Source of the DNA: Chrysopilus asiliformis
Lineage: Eukaryota; Arthropoda; Insecta; Diptera; Rhagionidae
Assembly: GCA_964034945.1 (NCBI GenBank)
Contig: OZ035964.1
Coordinates: 9,069,442 to 9,133,441, forward strand
Direction: 5' to 3'
DNA: 64,000 nt
A program made the translations under genes and the position numbers. The notes under the pieces were generated by a model. The model was given only the letters and a program-made list of their open reading frames with translations. It did no database searches and had not been told where the DNA came from. Position 1 is the stretch's first letter. Every line of letters starts with the position of its first letter. This document shows, piece after piece, positions 1 through 11,081 of this stretch.

Positions 1-427
1 AATAACGATTGATTTGATCTACTACGTCCACATGTGTGAGAGGAAAAAAAAACACTACCGTCGATCACAAAAAAAAAAATCTTATATACTTATAACAGTA
101 GATAAATGAAATCTATATACGCGGAAAATATTATTTATCAATCGCCGTAGACAGGTAATACTTACTAAATAAGATTGTTTACGCAGCGGTTCAAACATCG
201 TATTAGATCCACACGGTCTAGTAGGCTCCACCCTTCACTTGATATGAAAGACGGCTGATTGGATAGAACCTACCACCAGTAGATCCGCCCGATCTTAACA
301 CACCTGTTGTGTACATACGATCTATGGTGGTGTTTGGCAATCGGAGCGTAACTCAACTCAGTTGCCGCTTCATATGGATAGGCATTTACATACACACCAA
401 TTTGCTTAAACTGTCCCGATTTGTTGT
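1..427. other. Unannotated AT-rich sequence
   Basis: I see no gene, RNA or recognisable repeat here. Open frames are short and lack any family resemblance. Confidence 0.5.
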
Positions 428-458
<31 letters not shown>

Positions 459-460
459 CA
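428..460. repeat. (AC)n microsatellite
   Basis: About 16 AC dinucleotides with a single interrupting G near 452. This is typical of animal nuclear DNA. Confidence 0.95.
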
Positions 461-1002
461 TGTATAAATATATATGTTTGCTTACCTGTAGATACCAAAA
501 CTATCTCATGTATAGTGTGAAGAATATCAATTCTCAAGTTAGTACTGGTCGATCTTACCTGGCTCTGGCATCCACTAAAAACTTGAATCGATCACTTTTT
601 CCGATCGCTCCTAAATAGGGAGCCACGAAATGGAAATTTTGTCGCGCACTATTTTGATACGATTCGGATGCATACATTCCGAAACCAACCAATCAATTGA
701 TTATGTTGAACTGATCGACAGTTCGCTATGTGTTGCGTGCGTTAAACATACGCATTTTTCACACACGATATGAATTCGTTTGCCAAAAAAATCCGTTGAA
801 TTATTGTAAAAAGTTGTGAGTTTCATGGGCTTTGGATTATTACTTAGAAATATTAATATAGGTTTGGATTTTCCCAATTTTTTAAAAAATCACTTTACAA
901 ACTGTTTAAAATTTAAGCAAACATTTTTGCGTAACAATGATTTTTTCCACCGTAAATAACGAAATTTTGGGACAGATTTTTTTATCGAAATTTCAAAAAT
1001 TG
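461..1002. other. Unannotated AT-rich sequence
   Basis: No gene or repeat boundary could be supported. Poly-T/poly-A runs are common towards the family C copy that follows. Confidence 0.4.
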
Positions 1003-1690
1003 AAAAAATATCCGATGTGGAAAGCACATGACTTTCTTATACAAAATCTACGATTCTGCACAATTTACCTGACGGATAAAATATTAGTTATTTCACAAAA
1101 TCTGAAATATCTCGATAACGGTAAAAGATAGCGATTTACTGTAAAGGGCAGAAATGTGGAAAATTTTAATACCTTTAATTGTACCATTAACTGTTTTTTT
1201 TTCTTCGAAAAACCATTAGTTTGCAAGCATTTCACAAAAATATATTTTTTTAATTTTTAGTGATAATATCTCGATAACGGTAAAATATATCGGATAGCGG
1301 TGAAAGATGAAAATTATGGCAAACATTGTTCTATTCAATTCACCTCATACATTAAATCACCAAAAACCCATTATTTTTCGAGATGATGGCAAAAACACTG
1401 ATTTTTTTTTAAATAACAAAATATCTCGATAACGGCTTGAGATGGGGAGTTCTAGTAAAAGTTAAGGATGTGGGAAATTGTATTGTCTCCAACTCTTGTT
1501 ATACATAAGACTACTGAAAAACGTGTAGTTTCGGAGCAAATAACCAAAAATTAAATTGCGATTTTTAAAAAGCCGCGATTTTGGTTACTTCTGGTCAACG
1601 GATTTCCACCAAAAGTTGATGGGATTGTCCAACTGCAGGATCAAACATGCCTGTAAAATTTCATACAGCTCTATTAGTTTTTTACTAATC
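1003..1690 (-). mobile_element. Helentron-like repeat, family C, copy 1
   Basis: Reading the minus strand, the 3' end is present: GTATAAGAAAGT, then a stem-loop (ATGTG, loop, CACAT) and a GATATTTTTT-like tail, at about 1003-1040. Upstream of it come the family's typical phrases about pausing at TATCTCGATAACGG and CCAACTCTTGTTATACATA. The 5' end with the CTGTC words is missing beyond about 1690. The copy is non-coding and carries no transposase or helicase frame. Confidence 0.6.
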
Positions 1691-1760
1691 CAATGTCGCT
1701 AATAAAGATTGTTGTCTTCATTAATTTATGACAATATTTGACTATTGGCCCTGACAGAGT

Positions 1761-1782
1761 CCCCCCCCCCCCCCCCCCCCCC
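1761..1782. repeat. C22 homopolymer
   Basis: Twenty-two consecutive C followed by a TCCCTCCCC tail. On the minus strand this is a long G run able to form G-quadruplex. Length is likely polymorphic and hard to sequence. Confidence 0.95.
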
Positions 1783-2214
1783 TCCCTCCCCGGTTAGGTA
1801 AAAAGTTAAGGACGGCAGGAAAATCCATTCGATTTGCCTTTCCCCTCACATTGCACCAAATTATTGCTAACAATGTTGTTCTTTTATTGGTTCCTTTTTT
1901 CATGGATTTTCGGGATTCAAAAGATGGTGTGATTATATTCACCTATGAGCCCTGCGTACATGATGATATCGCAATCGTATATGACGATATCGAAGTATAT
2001 TTGCTGAACATAGCCAGCCATTACATGGTCGATTTGTTTACACAAAATATTTTGGGGAAAAAACTGACTGACATATACGAACTATACAAACCGTATTGTC
2101 TCTCAATGTGGACCACCTCAACTTCGAATATGAACAGACCTTTCCGATCTCTGAGCCGTCTACCCATTTTTTTTCCTTTGAATTTTCTTGTGCCGAAAAT
2201 TTGTAATTTTATTA
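1783..2214. other. Unannotated sequence
   Basis: A 139-residue frame starts here but runs into the family B repeat downstream and resembles no family I know. I do not treat it as a gene. Confidence 0.4.
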
Positions 2215-2750
2215 TTGGGGTGTTAGGGATGACAAAAGATTTGGATTTTAGCATGTCCGTCCGTCCGTGAACATCATAACTTTCGGAAGAATTGAGCTAG
2301 AGACTTGAAATTTTGTATAGTTGCATTTCTCGTAAATGGCTAGGCTAAGTTCTTGAACGGGCAAAATTGGACCATTTCTTCCGCCTCCCCCATGCAAACG
2401 AAACAGTTTTTTGCAATTAAACTCGAAAACGGTGTGTCATGTTGAAAAGTTTATTAAGGTAAAATGTGTTTAGAATGAAATTCTACATAAGTCATCCATA
2501 CATCAAAATCCAATCGGACTATTGCTTCCCCCCTCTCCCATACAAATGGAATACTTTTTTCCTGTTCTCTCGAAAACTGTGCATCGTATCGAAAAATTTA
2601 TAAAGATAAAATATGTTTAGAATTTAATTTTACATAATTTATCAATACATCAAAATCCAATCGGACCGCTCCTTTCGCCCTCCTATACAAATGGATTACT
2701 AAATATTGCAGAGACAAGTTTTGTGTTGATCGCAACTGATATTTTTTTTT
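2215..2750 (+). mobile_element. DINE-like repeat, family B, copy 1, with family D-type tail
   Basis: Opens with the family phrase GGGATGACAAAAGAT. It then has CCGTCCGTCCGTG words, and about 40 nt later GAGACTTGAAATTTTG. Two internal blocks follow, each with a C-rich tract before CATACAAA. From 2700 the sequence switches to the family D 3' tail (AAGTTTTGTGTTGATCGC, then AACTGATATTTTT). The same B-to-D-tail junction type recurs near 62.99 kb. Confidence 0.55.
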
Positions 2751-4387
2751 TGGCACTTAAGCCGCCCTGAGCCAATCGCCCGATTAGGTTATAGTAGTAA
2801 AATGTGGGCAGAAGTATAGTTTTAGTATAATAAATTCACATTAGATGCTTTCCGCAAGATTTTATCTTTTTTTTATGTGGATACGAAGATGAAAAAAAAA
2901 ACACCAAATCTAATTGGATTGATAAAATCAGGCAATTTTATTGTTATCAACCTTTGGAGTTTTTTTTTTTTGAAAACAAAAAAAAGTTATAGCTAGTCAA
3001 CCAGGTGATCACCGCTGATTACTGTTAAACGACATAAGTGCAACGGGGGAAGTGTATTCAGTATCGAATGTGTGGCACCCCGTACAGAAATTCCATTTGC
3101 ACTTCAATTTGTTCAATGTGGAAATTTCAAGATCTCAATAAGGAGATAATCGGCACTACATTTGTGTGTTGTGCAGCAGTACAGCACGAGCGACAAACTT
3201 CTTTACCTTCCGCACAATCTTGGCCCCTCCCGTTCTGGTGAGTCTGCTAAATCCCATCATCAGCAACGGGCAGCAGCAGCTAATCTGGACCGTCCGTCGT
3301 CGGTCGATTAGGTTCATCTGTGGCTCGGAATTGTAGTTACAACCGGGGGATAACTGACTGTTGCACCGGACAATTGCCAAAGTAATGTAAGTGCACAGCA
3401 TGCATGCGAATTATGGATAACCAAACAACGAGACACCCAGCAACATAATAGTATAAATGCGGAATGCGCATGACTTTTCAATAACTTCTTGAACTTATTT
3501 CCTTCATATCATATATGCTCACCGGTCTCGTATTGTGCAATTTTTCTTCATATTCGTGTTAAATTTAAACTGATCTCTATATGCACAAACAGGCAAATAT
3601 ATTTATAATATATTTATCTATACAGTTTTCTTGGATAAAATTCAGGCATACTCCAAGCTCAAGTACGAGTAGGTGTTGGTTGTGTCCTTCGTGTCCCTCA
3701 TTTCACATCTATTTAATTCGTCTTTAACTGTCGCGCCTTGCACACCCCATACAGGCATTTGGATAGTCTTCTATATTTCCACCTTAACATTATGTTACAT
3801 AATCAGATTTAGATTATCCCGATTGTAAGTCACCCTTAAGGCATCGAGTTGCATCATTGCTTGTTCGTTAGCACCTATAGCGACTTTATTTTCTTAACTT
3901 AAACTGTATGAAGGCATGCGAATGAACACAAATTTTCTGTGTCTACTTTCAAATTCGTAGTTAGCATAAAAGCCTCTTCTGTTTTATTTTTTATTTTTTT
4001 GACAAACAATGTGTGCATGCGCCAGAAAATGTACGGATTGTCTCATAATTTTTCTTCCTGCAAATATATTTGTTAGAAATCAGAAATTTGATTAATACTC
4101 GTATTCGCGTTCTGCACGAATATATTATAATGGAATTCGATATGGCGTTTAAAATGGAAACCTGTATATATTTGTTGTTCTACGGTATCTACTTGTAAAA
4201 TTCATTAACGCACATTGGATTATTTTGCAATCTACAATATATGAGTCAGTATATGGTTTATACCGAGCGTCCTTATTGCATTTAAAAGTCGAAATAACGA
4301 TCACCTTCAATTAATGTGTTTGTTGGTGTAATGAAATTACCAAAAATACGCCAAATATCGTCACCATAATTTTCAATTTCAAGAATC
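2751..4387. other. Long unannotated stretch
   Basis: No gene or repeat recognised. Around 3.0-3.4 kb the composition is less AT-rich, with CAG-type triplets (AGCAGCAGC), but no frame with family resemblance was seen. Confidence 0.4.
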
Positions 4388-4532
4388 TACACTCTAGAAA
4401 AAAAAACCTGGGTATACAAATTGACACCGCCTCAAAAAACATAGCAGTGTTATTCAGAAAAACCTGAACAGCGTAGCACGGAGTTATTTTGACATTTCTC
4501 TTTTACCGAGTTAAAAATTATGGCAAACATTC

Positions 4533-5022
4533 AGGGTATTCACAATCTTCTTTTAATTTTCGGTATTCGGTATTTTCGGTAATATTAAAAGACTGAAAAT
4601 ATTCTGCTGTAAACATCCCACAGCACAGATTTGAGAACAGCGCTTTTATTTGATACGTGACCAAATCATGAACTGCGAATTTGATTGTAAAATATATCAC
4701 ATACCTTTAAATCCATGTTTGATGTATTCCTTTGAATTTCTATTGTGGCAACGGCTATCAAAATTGAAAAAAATTGCAGTCCGATGAAATAACCAGCGAG
4801 AAATTTTGACAACTAAAAACATTACTAGCGCCACTCGCGGTTGATTCTTGATACCGAATACCGAGGCTGAAAAACACGACTCGAGGCATGTATACAATTA
4901 CCGAATCCGGTAATTCATTTTTACATGAACCAAGTTACCGTCTCGGTAAAAATCTGTTAAATTTGACTGAATTACCGAGCGGTAAATTTACCCGCATTTT
5001 AAAAGAGGACTGTGAATTCCCT
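4533..5022 (+). mobile_element. 490-bp terminal-inverted-repeat element with CGGTAA boxes, copy 1
   Basis: The ends are AGGGTATTCACA and, inverted, AGGGAATTCACAGTCCTCTT. A second 492-bp copy lies inverted at 33.08-33.57 kb. Near the right end are three perfect TTACCG/CGGTAA palindromes at 4898-4913, 4935-4949 and 4972-4985, with spacers of 4, 3 and 2 nt. The left end has three direct CGGTA words at about 4560-4582. The element is non-coding, and no transposase is visible. Confidence 0.8.
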
Positions 5023-5143
5023 CATTATTCTCTTGAATTCATCTCATACAATGAATTACCGAAAACCCCTTAGTTTTCGAGATAATCGCAAAAAATAGCT
5101 TTTTTTTAAATAACGGTATATCTCGATAACGGATTGAGATACA

Positions 5144-5315
5144 GGAGTAGTATTACGTAACTTGTTTCAAGCGTTTGTTTCGAGTTAGAAGAAAAAGTGG
5201 TATTCGCTGTCTCGGTTTCTCTCTGTTATTTATTTCGGTCAAAACAGAGACAGCGAATGTATTTGTTCTTCTAACTCGAAACAAACGCTTGAAACAAGTT
5301 ATGGAATATCACTCC
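5144..5315. mobile_element. 172-bp foldback MITE, copy 1
   Basis: The arms are nearly perfect inverted repeats. The left arm runs TAACTTGTTTCAAGCG, TTTGTTTCGAGTTAGAAG; the right arm is its complement. An inner pair TTCGCTGTCTC/GAGACAGCGAA is also present. A second copy is at 53021-53193. It lies inside family C copy 2. The target duplication is unclear. Confidence 0.8.
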
Positions 5316-5903
5316 AGGGTTCTAGTACAATATAAAAATGTGGAAAATGTTATTATCTCCAACTCTTGTAATACATACGGATAAGACTACTGAGAAACAT
5401 GCAGTTTCGGAGTAAATGACAAAAAACGAAATTGCGATTTATAAAAAAGCCAAAAGTCGCATTCCAGGACCAAACATGTCTGTAAAATTCCATGGCTCTA
5501 GCTCTTTTATTTTTTGAGAAATCTTGTAGACTGACAGACAGAATGACATATTTGTAACAATGCTCCAGTCGCCTCAGGAGTGCTCGGGATATTGTTTTTA
5601 GGTGAAATTAAAAGACCGAAATTTTTCACGAATACAATACTTTATTATACTACGTATAAGAAAGTAAAAATCAAAACACCTCAAATGCTGATTGTAAATC
5701 ACAAGCATTTTTAAGGCGAAATTTATTTGTTTATTTTAACTCTAATAACTTGGTTTAATACCGAAAAATGGTTGAAAATTAACACCCACAGGAAACTATT
5801 GTGAACCCCCCTAGCCTGGAGTTCGAGTTTCTTGGAAAAGTGATGAACACCATCAAACTCCGTTTCGGCGCGTGATTGACTCCGTTTTTTTTTCGACAGT
5901 GTA

Positions 5904-6607
5904 GTTTAATTTTTGGTGGATTATTCATTAAAAGTATTTTATTCATTGGCTTTCACTTTAGGCGTTGGTCAACACCCGGTCTGTAGTGTCCTTGTTTTCT
6001 TTTGTTTTTTCCCCCCTCATAATGGAATTAAGCTGACTTTCCTTAACCATAAGCAATAAACGAACGAATAGATTAATTAATCGAACATAATTTGTTATAC
6101 AAGATTTCACATATTCACCATATAAATCTTAAAGCTGTATCTATCGTGTACGAATCTACAAATCTATCGATATAAATATATATGGTAAAATGCAGCAAGT
6201 GCCTCTGCCTTTGTCAATATGGGAGTAGTGCAGTGTTTTGTGGGCCAGGGAATAAAAGGCGATTAACTAAAAAATTACTGTCGTTGAACTATTTGTGCTA
6301 GTAAGTATCCGTGATCGGTACTAGTTATTATAGGAAGATATATCTGTATTCGAACAAAACGCAACTCCTACCAAGCACGCTCGCAAGATATTATCGTAGG
6401 AAAAAAAACCTCCAAATATATATTCTCGAACTCTATTTGTCTTGTTAGCAAAGTAATTAAGTGTTACAACAATATCAAATCGGCTGGTACTTGGCTAAAT
6501 GCTATCTAGCACTACAGATAGCACTAATCGGCGACCTTACCAGAATCTATTCTTAACATGTTGTCATAGGTTCTGCAACAAAAACCTAGCGCATAGCACA
6601 CAGTACA
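5904..6607. other. Unannotated sequence
   Basis: AT-rich, no gene or repeat recognised. Confidence 0.4.
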
Positions 6608-7017
6608 GTATACAGTAGTGTTTCCCAACCTTTTTCGTTGGCGTGGCGTACCTAACAAGCTAGTTTTTATTTTTTGCGTACCCCCTTATAACATTGTATA
6701 CAAAATGTTTGGTCAAAACTGTATTCGCAAAAATTTACTTATTAAGAATTATAAGATTATGTTCTAACATCACAATAATAAATTTATAAGAGACTAGAAT
6801 TCGGATCTGACTAAAATCGTGAGTAGAACAAAACCATGGAAAACAAAATTCAGTTGGTTATATATTAGATAGCCTAGAGTAGGGCGGTCTGTGCTTTTCT
6901 TTGAAATTTTTTCTCTTCGGAAAATGTTTTTTTTTTAAATTAACAAAAAGACAATAAATTCCATTATTTGGATTCTAATTCACTTTACACCGTTCCCTTA
7001 TTTCTCCATCACTCAGT

Positions 7018-7355
7018 CTACTTTTAAATGGGTATATGTTAGATATGGACCCCGAGGAACATCTGTGTCAAATTTCAGGCTAATCGGTTTGGCGGTTTTC
7101 CCGCGAAAAAGTGTCTGTCTGGCTTTAAATTGCAAAAAGTTAAGCATAGAGGAAAAATAAAGCTTCAGATTCCGTAACCCACCTTCTCTTAGCCCCCCAC
7201 TTCCACCTTCTCTTACTCCCCACTTCCACCTTCCGGGCTAGTTTTCAATGAATCTATGTTAGAACTGGACCCCGGCGAGAATCTATGCTGAACTCGGTTC
7301 AGTAGTTTTCGTGAAAGAGGAACAGACAGATACTAACTCATCTTTATATATTAGT
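7018..7355 (-). mobile_element. Helitron fragment, family A
   Basis: The minus-strand 5' end is intact: A followed by TCATACTAATATATAAAG at 7355, then CTGTCTGTTCCTCTTTCACG. Two degenerate internal repeats follow, with the GGCCTGAAATTT-type box. The 3' hairpin and CTAG are missing. It is non-autonomous and nested in the hAT element. Confidence 0.6.
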
Positions 7356-7532
7356 ATGATCAAAATCGCACGATTTGCGCCGCAGGCGAAATTTCTTTGT
7401 TATCCGGAGCGATACCTCCAATAAAAAGCTCAAACAAAAAGCGGTAATAGTATTGAAGGTAGCCTTAAAATAGAGTAGCTCCTACTTTTAAACACATAAA
7501 TTGTTGCACGAAAAAATGTGAAATGTCATTTA

Positions 7533-8470
7533 CCACGTTGACTGCCAGAAGCGAAAAAATCGGGTGCCAGAGGCCAATAGACTTTTTTTTATAAATTGCC
7601 TTCAAATGATATTATTTTTATAAATTTTCGAGATATGCTGCTACATGCAAAATTCATAGATCAAATATCAAAACAGATTTCCCAAGCCGTGTATTATTTT
7701 TTACATAATTCTTATACAGTTTTGTGAATCCAATGCATTACTACGCAGCTTATACTAAAGTAAAGTGCTGTAAGACTACATGTGTCTTACACGGCCTGGG
7801 GGGACCACTTTAACCCTAATCAGCTCAGGCTAATTTTGTCCTTAATCCACGCAGGCGGTGTCTGAAAGACACCATGCCGGAAAAATAGAATAATTTAATA
7901 AAAAAATTTTTTTTTGAGTTTGCATTTTTTAATTCAGTTAATAATATTTATTTATTTGTATATACATTATTCGTACTTTTTATAATTGTAGCATAAAATT
8001 GATTTTTAAGAATTTTCGTTACAAACATTTTTCTTGGATTTGCACTTATCTACTTCAAAGCGCGACCTTAGAAATGGGTACACAGGAAGCAACGTTTTCT
8101 CTTTTGGGAAGTGCTACAGTTATTATCGCCTACTACAGTCCGATATTTTGCGAAATAGAAGCAAAGTGATACCAAAATAACCTTTCTTTGCTGTTAAAAC
8201 CGTTGCGGTGTCTTTGAGACACCGCCTGCGTAGATTAAGGGTAAATTTCATAAAAGCGAAATATTATTGTTGTAGTAAAAAAAATTAATTTTTTTTTTTC
8301 GTTTTTAAATAGTATTGGCTTAAAAAAACAAAGTCAAGGAGCATGAATGCAACAACTTTTTTAACATTCGTAACAATCACTCTCAAAACTGCATCGGTGT
8401 CTCAAAGACACCGCGAATGCGGATTAGGGTTAATGTGAAACTACGTAGGTCTCACATGGTAGTCAACATG
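7533..8470. mobile_element. piggyBac-like MITE, interrupted
   Basis: The left end ACCACGTTGACTGCCAG and the inverted right end CATGTTGACTACCATG match each other, with TTAA at 8471-8474 and a decayed TTTA at 7529-7532. TTAA duplication is the mark of piggyBac-type transposition. The interior is occupied by hairpin-ended elements. It resembles the cleaner 147-bp element at 33.68 kb in its ACTGCCA terminal motif. Confidence 0.5.
7814..8429. mobile_element. TTAA-flanked element with GGTGTCT hairpins (one copy nested in another)
   Basis: The outer ends CCCTAATC and GATTAGGG are both flanked by TTAA (7810-7813 and 8430-8433). An inner pair at 7840-8241 has CACGCAGGCGGTGTCT at one end and its complement at the other, with TTAA next to each. 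Three small hairpins, GGTGTCT plus 3 nt plus AGACACC, occur near 7860, 8208 and 8400. This suggests insertion of one family member into another. It is not telomeric repeat despite the CCCTAA word. Confidence 0.5.
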
Positions 8471-8559
8471 TTAAGGTTTTAGTACAGCACTAAAGCAATA
8501 AATCATTCAAGAATTTACTTTATTTGTAGATTGAGGTATTTGATTTGCTAAATTGTGCA

Positions 8560-8612
8560 GAAACGTAGATTTTGTAAAAAAAGTCATGTGCTGTTCACAT
8601 TAGATATTTTTT
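8560..8612 (+). repeat. Family C 3' tail fragment
   Basis: Matches the family C terminus: GATTTTGTA, then AAAGTCATGTGCTGTTCACA and an AGATATTTTTT tail with the ATGTG/CACAT stem. Confidence 0.6.
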
Positions 8613-8742
8613 TTGTTTACAATACTTTGCAACATTTTTTTTCGAAATTTGTTTGCCGCAATTTTCTTTTCATATTTCGCGCACCCCCTGGAACCAGTCC
8701 TAGGGGTACATGTACGCCCGGTTGAGAAACTCTGGTATACAG

Positions 8743-10969
8743 TATACAACGAACGCATTGATCATAGTTGAAATAAACCGTATATTTTAGTCTAGACTAA
8801 ATCTTAGCTTCCAATATGTAATCCGTATCTATCGCGTTTTTACTAGATATTTGCAATAAACAGCATCGATAGGTAACTATCTTTTTATCTACTCGTATTT
8901 ATTTCGTTCATTTTATTCGCGCGTGTTCATTTTCAAATCGGCTTTGGTGTATAGTTAGTCAGTAGCGGGAAGGCAAAAAGATTTCCAGTTGGAGTCAATA
9001 ACGCCCAGGTAGTCAAATCATCGGCAACATCAAGATAACGAACACACCTAGTATGGTCATTGATCGACCACCCGCAATTCTAATGTTTGCAATCTAGCTA
9101 CTGGTGGCGACGCTTTTTAAATACCAATATATGTCTCCTCTATTGAATGTCTGTAGGGAAAATTGAAATTCGATAAATTAGGTATGCTTCAAAACAATTA
9201 ATTTGGGAAATTGATGATTACAAACGAGATCCTCAAGTTTTCGAGATTCATATCGATAAGAAAATTCATATTCATATCGATAACATTTTAGTCGCAAAAT
9301 GGTGCGATAAGAAAAATCTCAATCTGTCTATAAAATCCTATGCAGCATATTAGCCTTGGCGACGTTAGCGGTTGACATATCTGTGGTGACAAGCAATAGC
9401 CCACTACTAACATTTTTGGTATATGGCACGTATTTGTCACTAAACGTGCATATTATTTAGTGACAAATACATGCAATTCACCACTCAAATCGGTTTCCAG
9501 GTGAAGCCAAAATATTCTTTTTGTAGGTTTAAATACATATTGAAAATTTTAATTAAGTCGACATAAATCGTGCTTTCGGATAAGTCTTGTATTGAGAGAT
9601 GACAGGGCGAATATTGATATGATTGGGGATTCGAACTAAAAATGTTCTAAAACTTTGTGCAAAATGCATATATTGAAAACTCATTTCTGGCTGGCTGGTA
9701 TACCAATCATCCTCAATAAAAAATAAAGATTTTAGGGATTATTGTTGAATTAAATTGGAATTAAACTTGACTGTCAAAACACTTAAGCAATATTAGGTAG
9801 AACAAAACAAAAATTGTTAAAAGATATCGATTGAAAAGCATTACAGCTTAGCTGATCTTAGCATGTGATGGGAGAGAAAGGTGACGAGTGTATATAAAAA
9901 TAAACAGGTTCAGTAAAAGAATTCTTGTAATACCCTAAATTTTCAGTTTGTCGTCGTTTGATTCTGATTTCTTTGGCTTAAGGCAAAGATTACTCTCACG
10001 GTCTAGATTTTCTGCCTACTCATCGTGTGACTAAAGGGTTTCAGGAAAGAAAAAAATACATTTAGTAAATCCAAATCTGCTGAAATGTATTTCATTCGAA
10101 GTAGTAGTGGGGAAAAAAACAGATAATCGTATATCCCTCAAAAATAATTTAACTCTTTGTCGACTAGAGTGGCAAAACATGCAAAGGAATTTATTTTATT
10201 TGAGGAGAAAATACTTCTATGCAAGTTTCGCCTCTGTGGTCGTCAAAGGGTTAAAGTATAATGCAGTAATAGTATTTTATATAAAATTTCGCTGTTGTCA
10301 AATTTTTCATTAACAAAAATCCTTCCAATTAGATTCGTTACCGGTTTTTATTAACTTATTATAATTTAATTTATTAATTTAATATAATAAACAAGCCGTC
10401 ATGCTAATTTTCATTTCTGATTTTTATCACAAAATTATCAACAAAGTTTATTATATTGAACGATTGGAAATTGTTATACCATTATCCTTTTTGCAAGCAA
10501 TTTTTTATATATAACATGCAACAACAATAAAAAAAATCATTCATATATGCTAAGGAAAAGCAAAAGAAGCCCCGTGCTAATATCATTTGCACAGCATGAT
10601 GCCTAATAAACACTCACCTCAGGTGGTAACTTCCATGCATTGGTAATTCTCTTAGTCGATTTGCAATATGATTGCATGCCAGCGACATTAGCGGCAACAG
10701 CAACACCAATAAGAGATATTTAAATAATATTACTGTGCAATTTAAATATAGCTGTTATCTGTTGTTTCTCCAATATATGGCATTTAAGAGTATATCAGAG
10801 CAAATCACTATAATTTCTAATTATGTCAATTAATTAGTGAATATCTACTCGTTTAATACATAAAAATGCATTTATTAAAAATTATTTTTGAGTTGTTTTC
10901 GCTGCTACATACTTTTATTGTACATCTGTTGATCTTTAATAGCATTTTACATAAACACAGTCAGCCTTA
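8743..10969. other. Long unannotated stretch with one strong hairpin
   Basis: No gene or repeat family recognised. The exception is the inverted repeat at 9424-9476, listed separately. Confidence 0.4.
9424..9476. repeat. Isolated hairpin, 21-nt arms
   Basis: The arms of 21 nt match at 19 positions around an 11-nt loop; the inner 15 bp (GTATTTGTCACTAAA) are perfect. No transposon ends or target duplication were seen. It could be a small foldback remnant or a precursor-RNA-like stem; the sequence alone cannot decide. Confidence 0.6.
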
Positions 10970-11081
10970 AGCCCAATTCAGACTAACGATTGCGATTACG
11001 ATTTAAGCTTCTTGACCAATGAGATCAAAGCTTTCAATGATAGGAAAATGAAAGCTTTGATCTCATTGGTCGAGGAAGCTC

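Larger units (their letters stand above)
4507..5665 (-). mobile_element. Helentron-like repeat, family C, copy 2
   Basis: On the minus strand the 5' end is intact at 5665. It begins ACTTTC, TTATAC, loop, GTATAA, T, AAAGT, a near-perfect terminal hairpin. The CTGTC-like words and the GCTAGAGCCATGGAATTT box follow at about 5490-5550. The copy sits inside family P, next to T-rich sequence, as expected of Helentron insertion between Ts. Its 3' part is lost, and it contains two further insertions (4533-5022 and 5144-5315). Confidence 0.65.
4390..5901 (-). mobile_element. TA-flanked DNA element, family P, copy 1 (interrupted)
   Basis: The ends read CACTCTAGAAAAA on the left and, reverse-complemented, CACTGTCGAAAAA on the right. 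Both are flanked by TA (4388-4389 and 5902-5903). The outer parts match the copy at 11.3-12.05 kb in inverse orientation: CCGCCTCAAAAAACATAGC and GGAGTTATTTTGACATT at the left, TTCACAATAGTTTCCT at the right. The middle has been replaced by a family C repeat. TA duplication and these ends suggest a Tc1/mariner-type non-autonomous element; no transposase is seen. Confidence 0.65.
6616..8734. mobile_element. hAT-type DNA transposon relic with 8-bp target duplication
   Basis: The ends TAGTGTTTCCCAACC and, inverted, CAGAGTTTCTCAACC are the classic hAT terminus. Immediately outside on both sides is the same 8-mer GTATACAG (6608-6615 and 8735-8742), the duplication size hAT produces. Sub-terminal GCGTACCCCC on the left and its complement-like GGGGGTGCGCG on the right also fit. 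No transposase frame remains. Most of the interior is later insertions (Helitron fragment, piggyBac-like elements, family C tail). Confidence 0.8.

Noticed and set aside
1851..2270. 139-codon open frame on the plus strand
   Set aside because: Its last part is translated family B repeat, and the rest has no recognisable family.
7810..8433. CCCTAA/TTAGGG-like words suggesting internal telomeric repeat
   Set aside because: Single occurrences at element ends next to TTAA, not tandem arrays.
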